Assembly (NCBI GenBank): GCA_035999765.1
Contig: CP108521.1
Location: forward strand, 1,178,001 to 1,242,000
Direction: 5' to 3'
DNA length: 64,000 nucleotides
Source: Streptomyces sp. NBC_01231
Lineage (GTDB): Bacteria; Actinomycetota; Actinomycetes; Streptomycetales; Streptomycetaceae
Part shown: one piece after another, positions 1 through 7,299 of the stretch
Layout: every line of letters starts with the position of its first letter
Position numbering within the stretch: the stretch's first letter is position 1
The notes under the pieces: generated by a model
Database searches by the model: none
What the model was told of the DNA's origin: nothing
What the model saw: the letters and a program-made list of their open reading frames with translations, nothing else
Translations under genes and position numbers: made by a program

Positions 1-1158
1 GCGTCGCGCGACCTCGTCGACCAGATGAACGTCCACACCTACGGCACCGGGCAGCGCACCACCGTGCGGGACCTGGCCAAGGCGGCCGACAAACCGCTGT
101 GGATGAGCGAGGTCGAGGGCGACTGGGGCGACGGCCAGAGCTTCACCGACATGCGGCCGGGCCTCGGACTCGCCCAGCAGATGGTCAACGACCTGCGTGA
201 ACTGGAGCCCACGGCCTGGGTGTTCTGGCAGCCGGTCGAGGACTACGACAACATGAAGCCGGGCGGCGAGTCCGCCAAGGGCGGCAACTGGGGCAGCATC
301 CAGCTCCCGTTCAGCTGCACCTCGAAGGACACCCTGAAGTCCTGCCCGATCTACACGAACACGAAGTTCGACACGGCTCGTAACTTCACGCACTTCATCA
401 AGCCCGGCGACAAGCTGATCAAGGTGGACGACACCTCCAGCGCCGCCGCCGTGACCAAGGACGGCAAGGGCGCCTCGCTCGTCCACGTCAACTCCACCAC
501 GGCGCCCCGTACGGTCACCATCGACCTGTCGAAGTTCCGCACGATCAAGGGCAACGCGACCGTCACGCCGACGGTGACCAGCACCGACGGCAAGCTCCAG
601 CGGCAGGCCCCGGTCAAGGTCGTCGACGGCGAGGCCACCTACACCGTCCCCGCGCAGTCCGTGACCTCCTTCGCCGTCAAGGGCGTCTCGGGCGTCGCGA
701 AGAACGCGGGCCTGTTCACCAAGGGCCACTCGTACACCCTGACCGGTGTGCAGAGCGGCAAGGCGGTGACGGTCGCGGCGAACGGGACGAGCCTGGTCAT
801 CGGTTCGGCGAACGGCACGGTCGCGCAGGAGTGGCAGCTGGACGCCCGCCACGGCAAGACCGGCAGCCGGCAGCGGTATGTCCTCGCCAACCCTGCCGAG
901 GACAAGGTGCTCGCCGTCCGCGACGGCGTGCCCGTCGTCGAGCCGGACACCGGCGAGCGGGACCCGGCCACCGAGTGGATCATGTCGACCACCGGTGACA
1001 CCACCTGGACCCTGGTCAACGCGGGCAGCGGACGTGTGCTGGAGGTCGGCGGCCAGGCCACGAACGAGGGCGCCGCCGTCACGACCTGGCAGCCCAACTC
1101 CGGCGCCAACCAGCGCTGGACGGTCACGGACGTGACCGACGAGGCGGCGGACCACTAG
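1..1158 (+). CDS. Secreted GH30-type glycoside hydrolase with C-terminal ricin-type lectin domain (5' partial)
   Basis: The reading frame is open from base 1, so the signal peptide and the first half of the catalytic barrel lie outside the window; 385 residues are visible. The segment around WMSEVEGDWGDG (window residues about 36-47) has the context expected for the catalytic nucleophile glutamate of GH30 beta-1,6-galactanase-like enzymes. It is followed by the all-beta side domain typical of GH30 (residues about 130-225). From about residue 240 to the stop is a ricin B / beta-trefoil module with QxW-type repeats (QEWQLD, NQRWTV). The likely role is extracellular cleavage of a plant or fungal galactan or glucan, with the lectin anchoring the enzyme to substrate. 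A strong terminator follows the stop. The exact GH30 subfamily cannot be fixed from the partial sequence. Confidence 0.8.
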   Translation, partial: ASRDLVDQMNVHTYGTGQRTTVRDLAKAADKPLWMSEVEGDWGDGQSFTDMRPGLGLAQQMVNDLRELEPTAWVFWQPVEDYDNMKPGGESAKGGNWGSIQLPFSCTSKDTLKSCPIYTNTKFDTARNFTHFIKPGDKLIKVDDTSSAAAVTKDGKGASLVHVNSTTAPRTVTIDLSKFRTIKGNATVTPTVTSTDGKLQRQAPVKVVDGEATYTVPAQSVTSFAVKGVSGVAKNAGLFTKGHSYTLTGVQSGKAVTVAANGTSLVIGSANGTVAQEWQLDARHGKTGSRQRYVLANPAEDKVLAVRDGVPVVEPDTGERDPATEWIMSTTGDTTWTLVNAGSGRVLEVGGQATNEGAAVTTWQPNSGANQRWTVTDVTDEAADH

Positions 1159-1182
1159 GACCGCCCGACACCTGAGCAACCG

Positions 1183-1223
1183 GAGCTCTGCCGTACCGCC
1201 CCCGCCGCGGTACGGCAGAGCTC
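1183..1223. terminator. Perfect 17-bp stem hairpin between convergent genes
   Basis: GAGCTCTGCCGTACCGC at 1183-1199 pairs perfectly with its reverse complement at 1207-1223 across a 7-base loop. It starts 25 bases after the stop of the glycosidase and about 200 bases beyond the stop of the converging oxidoreductase gene, so it can end transcription from the left and possibly from both sides. It has no long U-tract, as is common in Streptomyces. Confidence 0.85.
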
Positions 1224-1429
1224 TTGCCGTGGGAAGGGGCGGCACGTACGTCCGGCCGACGTCCTGCTCGTCCGCGGTGACGGCAACGGCCGTCTCACCT
1301 CGCCGCGCTGGTCGCGCGCTCACCCACCCCGAGGGCGGGCCGGAGCCGCCGGCGCCCGTGGTGACGTATCCGCTGTGGAGCTGACCGGGCCACCGAGCCG
1401 CCTCGGGACTTCCGGCGGCCCGCCGTCCG

Positions 1430-2293
1430 TCACGACTCGTCGTCCGGCCGCGGGGGCATGAGGTCGGCGATGAGCCGGTCGCCCGTCACGGTCCGGTCGT
1501 CCTTGTGGTCCTGCCACCGGTCGAAGGTGTGCGCCGCCGCGTCCGCGAAGGAACCCGGCAGGCCGCTGCCGCGCCAGGCCTCGGCGATCTCCCGCATCTC
1601 CGGCTCCCACCGCCAGGCCCTGGCCCCCGCGCTCGCCAGGTGCTCCGGCCGGGCCAGCGGAGTGTCGGGCAGCAGGTGCGCGGCGAGGTCGCGGAGGTCG
1701 TCGAGGACCCCGTGGTCGGCGGCGAGGGCACTGGCCTCGGCGGCGAGCGCGTACGAGATCTTGTTGTAGGCGGCGAAGGCCAGCTTGAGCGCCGACGCGC
1801 GGCCGACCGGCCCGGCCAGGACGACCGGGGTCAGGGCGGTGCCGTCGAACAGGGCCCGCACCGTCTCCACCGCCGGGTCGTCGCCGGACAGATACAGCCG
1901 GGTGACGCCGGCCTCGCGGGGAGGCGGCCCGGTGATGCCGCCGTCGGCCACGGTCGCCCCGTTCTCCCGCACCACCCGGGTGATCTGTTCCATCCGGCGG
2001 GGGCTGACCGCGTTGGCGTCGGCGTACACGCCGTCGAAGCCGGTCGCCGCGACCTGCCGGGCGACGTCCAGAGCGGCGGCCGGCGGGCACACACTGAGGA
2101 TCACCGCGCACTCGGAGGCCAGCTCCGCCATGCTTCGGACGGCCGTCAGTCCCAGGGCCTCGGCCCGCTCCCGGGTGGCGGCCGACCGTCCCTCCGCCGA
2201 CCACCGGACCCTCGCTCCGGCCGCCACGGCCTGCGCGGCCACCTGCGCTCCCATGGAGCCGGGATGCACGATTCCCACGTCCGCATGAACCAT
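1430..2293 (-). CDS. NAD(P)-binding 3-hydroxyisobutyrate-dehydrogenase-like oxidoreductase (DUF1932 type)
   Basis: This 287-residue protein starts MVHADVGIVHPGSMG, a Rossmann-type beta-alpha-beta turn (GxxxPGSMG) of the 6-phosphogluconate/3-hydroxyisobutyrate dehydrogenase superfamily. DANAVSPRR and DGGITGPPP match the substrate-side motifs, and the C-terminal half is helical with AAYNKISYAL, characteristic of DUF1932 proteins. It probably oxidises or reduces a small beta-hydroxy acid; the substrate is unknown. A much longer open frame runs upstream, but the glycine-rich loop fixes the true start at 2293. It lies 38 bases downstream of the MFS transporter on the same strand and is probably co-transcribed with it. 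Confidence 0.8.
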   Translation of the reverse strand: MVHADVGIVHPGSMGAQVAAQAVAAGARVRWSAEGRSAATRERAEALGLTAVRSMAELASECAVILSVCPPAAALDVARQVAATGFDGVYADANAVSPRRMEQITRVVRENGATVADGGITGPPPREAGVTRLYLSGDDPAVETVRALFDGTALTPVVLAGPVGRASALKLAFAAYNKISYALAAEASALAADHGVLDDLRDLAAHLLPDTPLARPEHLASAGARAWRWEPEMREIAEAWRGSGLPGSFADAAAHTFDRWQDHKDDRTVTGDRLIADLMPPRPDDES

Positions 2294-2331
2294 GCCGGGG
2301 ACCCTATCGCCGCTCCCGTGCGGGCCGGAGG

Positions 2332-3843
2332 TCAGCCCTGGCTCGCGTGCACGGGGCTGTGGGACACCTCCGGCGGGCACGCTTCCCGGCGCGCCCTGCG
2401 GTCCCGCAGCCAGTCGTGCACGGCCAGCGCGAGTGCGCCCAGCACCGGCGCGATGCCGCAGCCCACGGCGACAGCGACCGCCGACCGGTAGTCGTGGGCG
2501 TCGGCGCTGAGCACCAGGTAGAACAGGCCCGGAAGGGCGGCCGTACCGACGGCCCCGCCGAGCCTCTGTCCGGTTTGCAGCGCGCCTCCCGCCGCGCCCG
2601 CCATCCGTACCGGGACATCGCGCAGGGTCATGGTGACGTTGGGCGAGATGACGCAGCCGCTGCCCAGCCCGCCGACGAGCAGGGCGGGGGCAGCGAGCCA
2701 CACCGCGAGGTCGGCGGGGGCCAGGCCCAGGCTCAGGACGGCCCCGCCCAGTCCGACGGCGACGGCGGCGAGTCCGCACACGGTCAGCAGCCGGCCCAGC
2801 CGCTCCACCAGCCGGCCGGCCACGAGTGCGGCGAGCGCCGATCCGAGGGCGAACGGGGTCACGGCCAGCCCGGAGCGCAGCGGCGAGTACCCCTCGCCGT
2901 TCTGGAAGTAGAGGGCGAACACCAGCCATACGCCGCTGAAGCCGACGAAGTAGAGGGCCGCGATGGCGGCGCCCGCCGCGTAGCCGCGGGTGGCGGTGAC
3001 GAGCTCCGGATCGAGCAGAGGCTGCCCGCCACGCGCGGCGACGCGCCGTTCCCAGCGGGCGAAGGCCGCCAGGAGCGCCGCGCCGACGAGGAAGAGCCAC
3101 CACAGCCGTCGGACGCCGCCGGCCTCGGCCAGCACGAGCGGCAGCATCAGCGCCAGGACTCCGCAGCCGAGCAGCGCGACGCCCGGCAGGTCGAGCCGTT
3201 CGCGGCGCCCGGGAACGACCTTCGGCAGCAGTCGCAGTCCCAGGACGAGTGCGAGCGCGCCGACGGGGACGTTGACGTAGAAGATCCAGCGCCATCCCTG
3301 GGGGCTGTCGGCGAGCATGAGGATCAGTCCGCCCACCACCGGGCCGACGGCGCTGGAGACGCCGACGGTGGCGCCGAACAGGCCGAAGGCGCGGCCGCGT
3401 TCGGCGCCCCGGAACATCTGCTGGATGAGCGCGGAGTTCTGCGGGGCGAGGCAGCCCGCGGCGAGCCCCTGGGCGAGCCGGGCCGCGACCAGCAGGCCGA
3501 TGCTGGGGGCCGCGCCCGCCGCCGCGCTGCACACCACGAACGCCGTCAGCGCCAGCAGGAAGACGCGACGCCTGCCGATCGCGTCGCCGACGCGTCCGGC
3601 GGTCACCAGGACGAGGGCGAACGCGAGGGCGTAGCCCGAGACGACCCACTGGATGGCGGGTGCCGAGGCGTGCAGGGCCCGCTGCATGGACGGCAGGGCG
3701 ACCGCGACGATCGTCACGTCCAACAGGCTCATGAAGCCGGCCACCAGGGTCACCCACAGGGCCTTCCACCTCCTGGGGTCGGCTCCTTGGGTCGCGTCCG
3801 CCGGGTTGTCGCCCTGGCCGCCCGCCTTCGTCTCCGTGCCCAC
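2332..3843 (-). CDS. MFS drug/metabolite exporter, DHA2 (EmrB/QacA) family
   Basis: 503 residues. After a short charged N-terminus come about 14 hydrophobic segments, as in the DHA2 family. LDVTIVAVALPSMQRAL is the family motif D1 in the first membrane segment, and GRVGDAIGRRRVFL is the MFS motif A loop. It likely exports a drug or secondary metabolite by proton antiport. I chose the GTG at 3843 because GAGAGGA sits at the right distance upstream; an in-frame GTG 18 codons earlier lacks such a site. It heads a probable two-gene operon with the oxidoreductase that follows. Confidence 0.85.
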   Translation of the reverse strand: MGTETKAGGQGDNPADATQGADPRRWKALWVTLVAGFMSLLDVTIVAVALPSMQRALHASAPAIQWVVSGYALAFALVLVTAGRVGDAIGRRRVFLLALTAFVVCSAAAGAAPSIGLLVAARLAQGLAAGCLAPQNSALIQQMFRGAERGRAFGLFGATVGVSSAVGPVVGGLILMLADSPQGWRWIFYVNVPVGALALVLGLRLLPKVVPGRRERLDLPGVALLGCGVLALMLPLVLAEAGGVRRLWWLFLVGAALLAAFARWERRVAARGGQPLLDPELVTATRGYAAGAAIAALYFVGFSGVWLVFALYFQNGEGYSPLRSGLAVTPFALGSALAALVAGRLVERLGRLLTVCGLAAVAVGLGGAVLSLGLAPADLAVWLAAPALLVGGLGSGCVISPNVTMTLRDVPVRMAGAAGGALQTGQRLGGAVGTAALPGLFYLVLSADAHDYRSAVAVAVGCGIAPVLGALALAVHDWLRDRRARREACPPEVSHSPVHASQG

Positions 3844-3999
3844 CCGGGTTCCTCTCCGCTGTCGGCCTTCCTCTCCGTCACGGGTATCCCGCACCACGCG
3901 GATCAGCTCACTTCACATTTTCCACACGATCACTCCATATGTTGTTCATCAAAGAGATAGGCTCCTGCCGCTCTACTCGCACCACTGGGGGGATGTCCC

Positions 4000-4494
4000 A
4001 TGCGTATGCACCATGTTCTGGCGGCCACCGCCGCCGCCGGGCTGATAGCCGCCGTGGCGGCCGCGCCGGCCCAGGCCACCGAGTACTCCTCGGCTCTGAA
4101 GCTCAAGGGCGTTCAGTACGACGCCCCCGGCTCGGACTCCAACAACTGCACCACAGGCAACACCAAGAACGAGTACCTGACGATCAAGAACTACTCGTCC
4201 TCGACGACCGTGAACCTCAAGGGCTATGTCGTCAAGGACGCCGTCGGCAACCACTTCACCTTCACGAAGAGCCACTCGCTGCAGCCGGGCGACTATGTGA
4301 AGCTGCGCGGCGGCAGGGGCACGGACTCCGACGCAAACAACGTCGTCTACCGCCAGAACTGCAACTTCATCTGGAACAACGACAAGGACACGATCTACTT
4401 CTACAAGCCCTCCGGAAGCCGTGCCGACGTGCACGGGTACACCAAAAGCGGCTCCGACCCCGACCGCAACGGCTATGTGAACTTCCACGGCTGA
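4000..4494 (+). CDS. Secreted lamin-tail domain protein
   Basis: 164 residues. The N-terminus MRMHHVLAATAAAGLIAAVAAAP followed by AQA is a classic Sec signal peptide, with cleavage near residue 26. The mature part is a single all-beta lamin tail (LTD) domain: NEYLTIKNYSS, VNLKGYVVKD, PGDYVKLRGG, FIWNNDKDTIYF. Small secreted LTD proteins are common in Streptomyces; the fold is immunoglobulin-like and probably mediates binding at the cell surface or outside it, but no ligand is known. A G-rich ribosome site (GGGGGGA) precedes the ATG. Lysine- and asparagine-rich composition sets it apart from its arginine-rich neighbours. Confidence 0.85.
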   Translation: MRMHHVLAATAAAGLIAAVAAAPAQATEYSSALKLKGVQYDAPGSDSNNCTTGNTKNEYLTIKNYSSSTTVNLKGYVVKDAVGNHFTFTKSHSLQPGDYVKLRGGRGTDSDANNVVYRQNCNFIWNNDKDTIYFYKPSGSRADVHGYTKSGSDPDRNGYVNFHG

Positions 4495-4512
4495 CGGAGC
4501 GTCACCGGCCGT

Positions 4513-4890
4513 TCACCGCGCGATCGTGACACGACGGTGCTCGTTGCAGCGTGCGGACGGGACCGGGTCGGCGGCCGCGCTCCCCTGGTGGGCCTTGAGG
4601 GCGACGCTCACCAGCGTCAACAGCAGATCGATGTCCGACTCGCACTCCAGGCGGACGGTCACCCAGGCGGAGCCCGGCACCAGCCGCAGGGCGGTCGAGC
4701 CCGACAGATCGCCCCGCAGGCGCCAGATGGCCGGCGCCGACAGATGCACGTCGGCCAGCCGGTCCGAATGGAAGTGCGCGATCTCGCCGCCGTCGCAGCG
4801 CAGCGCACGACCTGTGCCGCAACTGGGCCGGGCCTCCACGAGGTCCGGCCAGTCGGCCAGTCGGGTCATGGCCCGCGAGCCAGTCGTCAT
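4513..4890 (-). CDS. Luciferase-family (DUF5519-like) small protein
   Basis: A 125-residue protein. The core CDGGEIAHFHSDRLADVHLS, followed by AIWRLRGDL and PGSAWVTVRLE, resembles the short luciferase-domain proteins (DUF5519), in which a conserved FH-x-x-x-ADVHL segment is diagnostic. Despite the family name no light-producing activity is implied; the function is unknown. Two ATG starts are possible, at 4890 (AAGG very close upstream) and at 4869; neither has an ideal ribosome site, so the first seven residues are uncertain. It converges with the lamin-tail gene, with only 18 bases between the stops. Confidence 0.65.
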   Translation of the reverse strand: MTTGSRAMTRLADWPDLVEARPSCGTGRALRCDGGEIAHFHSDRLADVHLSAPAIWRLRGDLSGSTALRLVPGSAWVTVRLECESDIDLLLTLVSVALKAHQGSAAADPVPSARCNEHRRVTIAR

Positions 4891-5001
4891 ACCTTCATCA
4901 TGAAGAGCTCACCGGGTGGCCATCAAGGTTTGAGGGCACCGTAACCAGCCCGTAGCCCCAGCCCCTCGCAAGGCGGGGCCACCCGGCGGCCGCCCGCCGG
5001 T

Positions 5002-5217
5002 TCAGCGCGAGTGTCCGCCGCTCGTCGTTTCCAGGCACTCCTGGAATCGCGCCATGCACGGCAGGCAGTGGCGATCGGTCGCGGTCCTTTCGGATGGTCG
5101 GGCGCCGGACCCCTTGGGCAGGTCGACGCCACACAGACTGCTGCCCCGGTGCCGCTCCAGCACATGCCACACCAGCGCCCCCGTCCCGGCCTCCGGGCCT
5201 ACGCACATCTCGTACAT
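5002..5217 (-). CDS. Small cysteine-containing protein of unknown function
   Basis: 71 residues from the ATG at 5217, which is preceded by a near-perfect AAGGAGGTG ribosome site at ideal spacing. This fixes the start and argues that the gene is real. It opens MYEMCVGPEAGTGALVWHVL and holds five cysteines, including an HCLPC motif near residue 53 with further cysteines at about positions 5, 29 and 61. This arrangement could bind zinc. I do not recognise a named domain. Short proteins of this look recur in Streptomyces. It is flanked by non-coding DNA with short direct repeats on its upstream side. Confidence 0.6.
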   Translation of the reverse strand: MYEMCVGPEAGTGALVWHVLERHRGSSLCGVDLPKGSGARPSERTATDRHCLPCMARFQECLETTSGGHSR

Positions 5218-5351
5218 GGGACACCTCCTTCGACGGCTGCCCCTCCAGGAGACCCCGCCACGCGCCACCTCTCCCGGCGAGAGGGCCATCCGGGTCAATC
5301 AGGTACTCCGGAGCGCGGCCCGGCCTTGCGGGGAGAGCCGTTCCATGCTGC

Positions 5352-5385
5352 TCCGAGGTGTCGTCGCTGTTCCGAGGTGTCGTCG
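5352..5385. repeat. 15-bp direct repeat, two copies
   Basis: TCCGAGGTGTCGTCG occurs at 5352-5366 and again at 5371-5385, a 19-base period. It sits in the 278-base gap between the small cysteine protein and the ProP-like transporter, next to the transporter's terminator. No function can be assigned. Confidence 0.6.
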
Positions 5386-5401
5386 GGCAGCCGGGGGACG
5401 A

Positions 5402-5429
5402 GGTGGGCGCCGGGGTCCCGGCGCCCACC
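5402..5429 (-). terminator. GC-rich hairpin terminator of the ProP-like gene
   Basis: GGTGGGCGCCGGG (5402-5414) pairs perfectly with 5417-5429, leaving a two-base formal loop (in practice the last pairs open). It lies 67 bases beyond the stop of the minus-strand transporter, the right place for its terminator. Confidence 0.75.
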
Positions 5430-5495
5430 GGCCTCTGACTCACCGCAGGGAGGGTTGCCCCTTACCCATACGCGTCCGGATGACCCGGACCGGCT

Positions 5496-7004
5496 TCAGA
5501 ACCGCGGTGCCGGTGCCCGGCTCTCCACCAGGTCGGCCGCCTCCTCGTGTGTCGCGACCGCGGGCGGGGAGCCCGCCAGCGGCTTGCGGGCCGTCTCCTT
5601 CATGAAGGCGACGGAGACGGTGCCGACCAGGGCGGCGGCCATCGCGTAGAACGCGGGCATCAGCTCGCTGCCGGTGGCCGAGATCAGCGCGGTGATCACG
5701 AGGGGGGTGGTGCCGCCGAACAGGGAGGCGGAGAGGTTGTAGCCGACGGACAGGGCGCCGTAGCGCACCTGGGTCGGGAACAGGGCGGGCAGCGCCGCGG
5801 ACATCGTGCCGAGCAGGCACACCAGCGACAGGCCGAGCATCAGCATGCCGCACGACACGGCCACCAGGCTGCCCTGTCCGACCAGCAGGAACGCCGGGAC
5901 GGACAGGACGAGGAAGCCGAGCATCCCGGCCATCAGCAGGGGCTTGCGGCCCAGCCGGTCGGAGAGCGAGCCGACCTGGTTCACGAGCAGCATCAGCACC
6001 ACCATCGTGGCGATGAGGATGAGCAGGCCGTGCGCCTCCGAGTAGCCCATCTCGTCCGACAGGTACGTCGGCATGTACGACAGGAGCATGTAGTCGGTGA
6101 TGTTGTAGGCGCCGACCAGGCAGATGCACAGAATCAGCGTCGGCCACTGCTCCCGGAAGACGGCAGCGAGGTCGCCCTTGGCCGTCGTCTCCACGGTGGA
6201 GGCGGCCTCGGAGGCTCGGTGGACGGACTCGTCCTCCAGCTTCTGGAAGGCCGGCGTCTCGTCCAGCCGAAGCCGCAGATACAGGCCGACCAGGCCGATC
6301 GGCCCGGCCACCAGGAACGGCACACGCCAGCCCCAGGACTCCATCCCGGCATCGCCGAGCATCGCGGTCAACGCCGTGACCAGGCCCGCCGCGCCGACGT
6401 ATCCGGCGAGCGTGCCGAGTTCCAGGAAGCTGCCGAAGAAGCCGCGGCGCCGGTCCGGCGCGTACTCGGCGATGAAGGTGGAGGCTCCGCCGTACTCGCC
6501 GCCGGTGGAGAAGCCCTGGACCAGGCGGAAGAGGATCAGCAGGGCCGGGGCCCAGAAGCCGATCGTCGCGTACGACGGGATCAGGCCGATGGCGAAGGTG
6601 CCGACCGCCATCAGGATCATGGTCATGGCCAGGACCTTCTTACGGCCGACCCGGTCCCCCATCGGCCCGAAGACCATGCCGCCGAGCGGGCGGACCAGGA
6701 AGGAGACCGCGAAGGTCGCGAACGAGGACAGCAACTGGACGGTGTCATTGCCGGACGGGAAGAAGACATGGCCGAGGGTGACGGCGAGATAGCTGTATAT
6801 GCCGAAGTCGAACCACTCCATGGCGTTGCCCAGCGAGGCCGCCTTCACCGCGCGTTTCACGGCCGCCTCGTCCGTCACCGTGATGTCCGTGCGCCGCAAC
6901 GGCGGGTTCCTGCGCCGTCGTACGGCCCTGAACAGGGTGCGGTGACGTTTGACCGCCGCCGGATCGGCAGCGATCTGCTGGGTGTCAGGTTCGTCGGCCG
7001 CCAT
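5496..7004 (-). CDS. proP: MFS transporter, metabolite:H+ symporter family, ProP-like (proline/betaine)
   Basis: 502 residues with 12 predicted membrane helices. NAMEWFDFGIYSYLA in the first helix and LRDE/RLDE-type loops match the metabolite:proton symporter subfamily, closest in feel to osmoprotectant carrier ProP; GDRVGRKKVLAM is the MFS motif A. It likely imports proline, betaine or another zwitterion, possibly in osmotic stress. The start at 7004 has GGAAAGGA upstream at good spacing, which is better than the longer reading from 7037. It has its own terminator at 5402-5429 and is divergent from a large SpoIIE phosphatase. Substrate assignment is by family resemblance only. Confidence 0.8.
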   Translation of the reverse strand: MAADEPDTQQIAADPAAVKRHRTLFRAVRRRRNPPLRRTDITVTDEAAVKRAVKAASLGNAMEWFDFGIYSYLAVTLGHVFFPSGNDTVQLLSSFATFAVSFLVRPLGGMVFGPMGDRVGRKKVLAMTMILMAVGTFAIGLIPSYATIGFWAPALLILFRLVQGFSTGGEYGGASTFIAEYAPDRRRGFFGSFLELGTLAGYVGAAGLVTALTAMLGDAGMESWGWRVPFLVAGPIGLVGLYLRLRLDETPAFQKLEDESVHRASEAASTVETTAKGDLAAVFREQWPTLILCICLVGAYNITDYMLLSYMPTYLSDEMGYSEAHGLLILIATMVVLMLLVNQVGSLSDRLGRKPLLMAGMLGFLVLSVPAFLLVGQGSLVAVSCGMLMLGLSLVCLLGTMSAALPALFPTQVRYGALSVGYNLSASLFGGTTPLVITALISATGSELMPAFYAMAAALVGTVSVAFMKETARKPLAGSPPAVATHEEAADLVESRAPAPRF

Positions 7005-7098
7005 CGTGAGTTCCTTTCCGCCGGCCAGGGATGCCACAAGATCGGCTGCTCACTCACGCCCGGCGCAAACGGAGCGCGGAGCGAGATGTGTCACGCCG

Positions 7099-7155
7099 CC
7101 TGCCCGGAGAGCGATGGCCCTGCCCGCAGAACACGGCTCTGCCCGGAGAGCACGG
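7099..7155. repeat. Three imperfect 19-bp tandem repeats
   Basis: Units 7099-7117, 7118-7136 and 7137-7155 each contain CTGCCCG-G/C-AGA followed by a CACGG or GATGG end. They lie in the 295-base region between the divergent ProP-like transporter (start 7004) and the SpoIIE phosphatase (start 7300). This could be a multi-copy regulator site or simple slippage. Confidence 0.55.
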
Positions 7156-7299
7156 AGAACGCCCAGGGCCGCGGGACACGGGCGGTGATGTCGAGGTGCC
7201 GGGCGCCGACCTCGTCCGATCGGATGCGCTTACGGGGGCCGGTGGCGCATTCTGGCTGTGTCGTCGCCGGGGTGACGGCGCACGGACGAGGTAGGGCCG

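Noticed and set aside
1430..3769. A 779-codon minus-strand open frame joining the oxidoreductase to an upstream basic sequence
   Set aside because: The upstream part is an arginine-rich shadow of the MFS gene in another frame; the Rossmann motif of the oxidoreductase begins right after ATG 2293.
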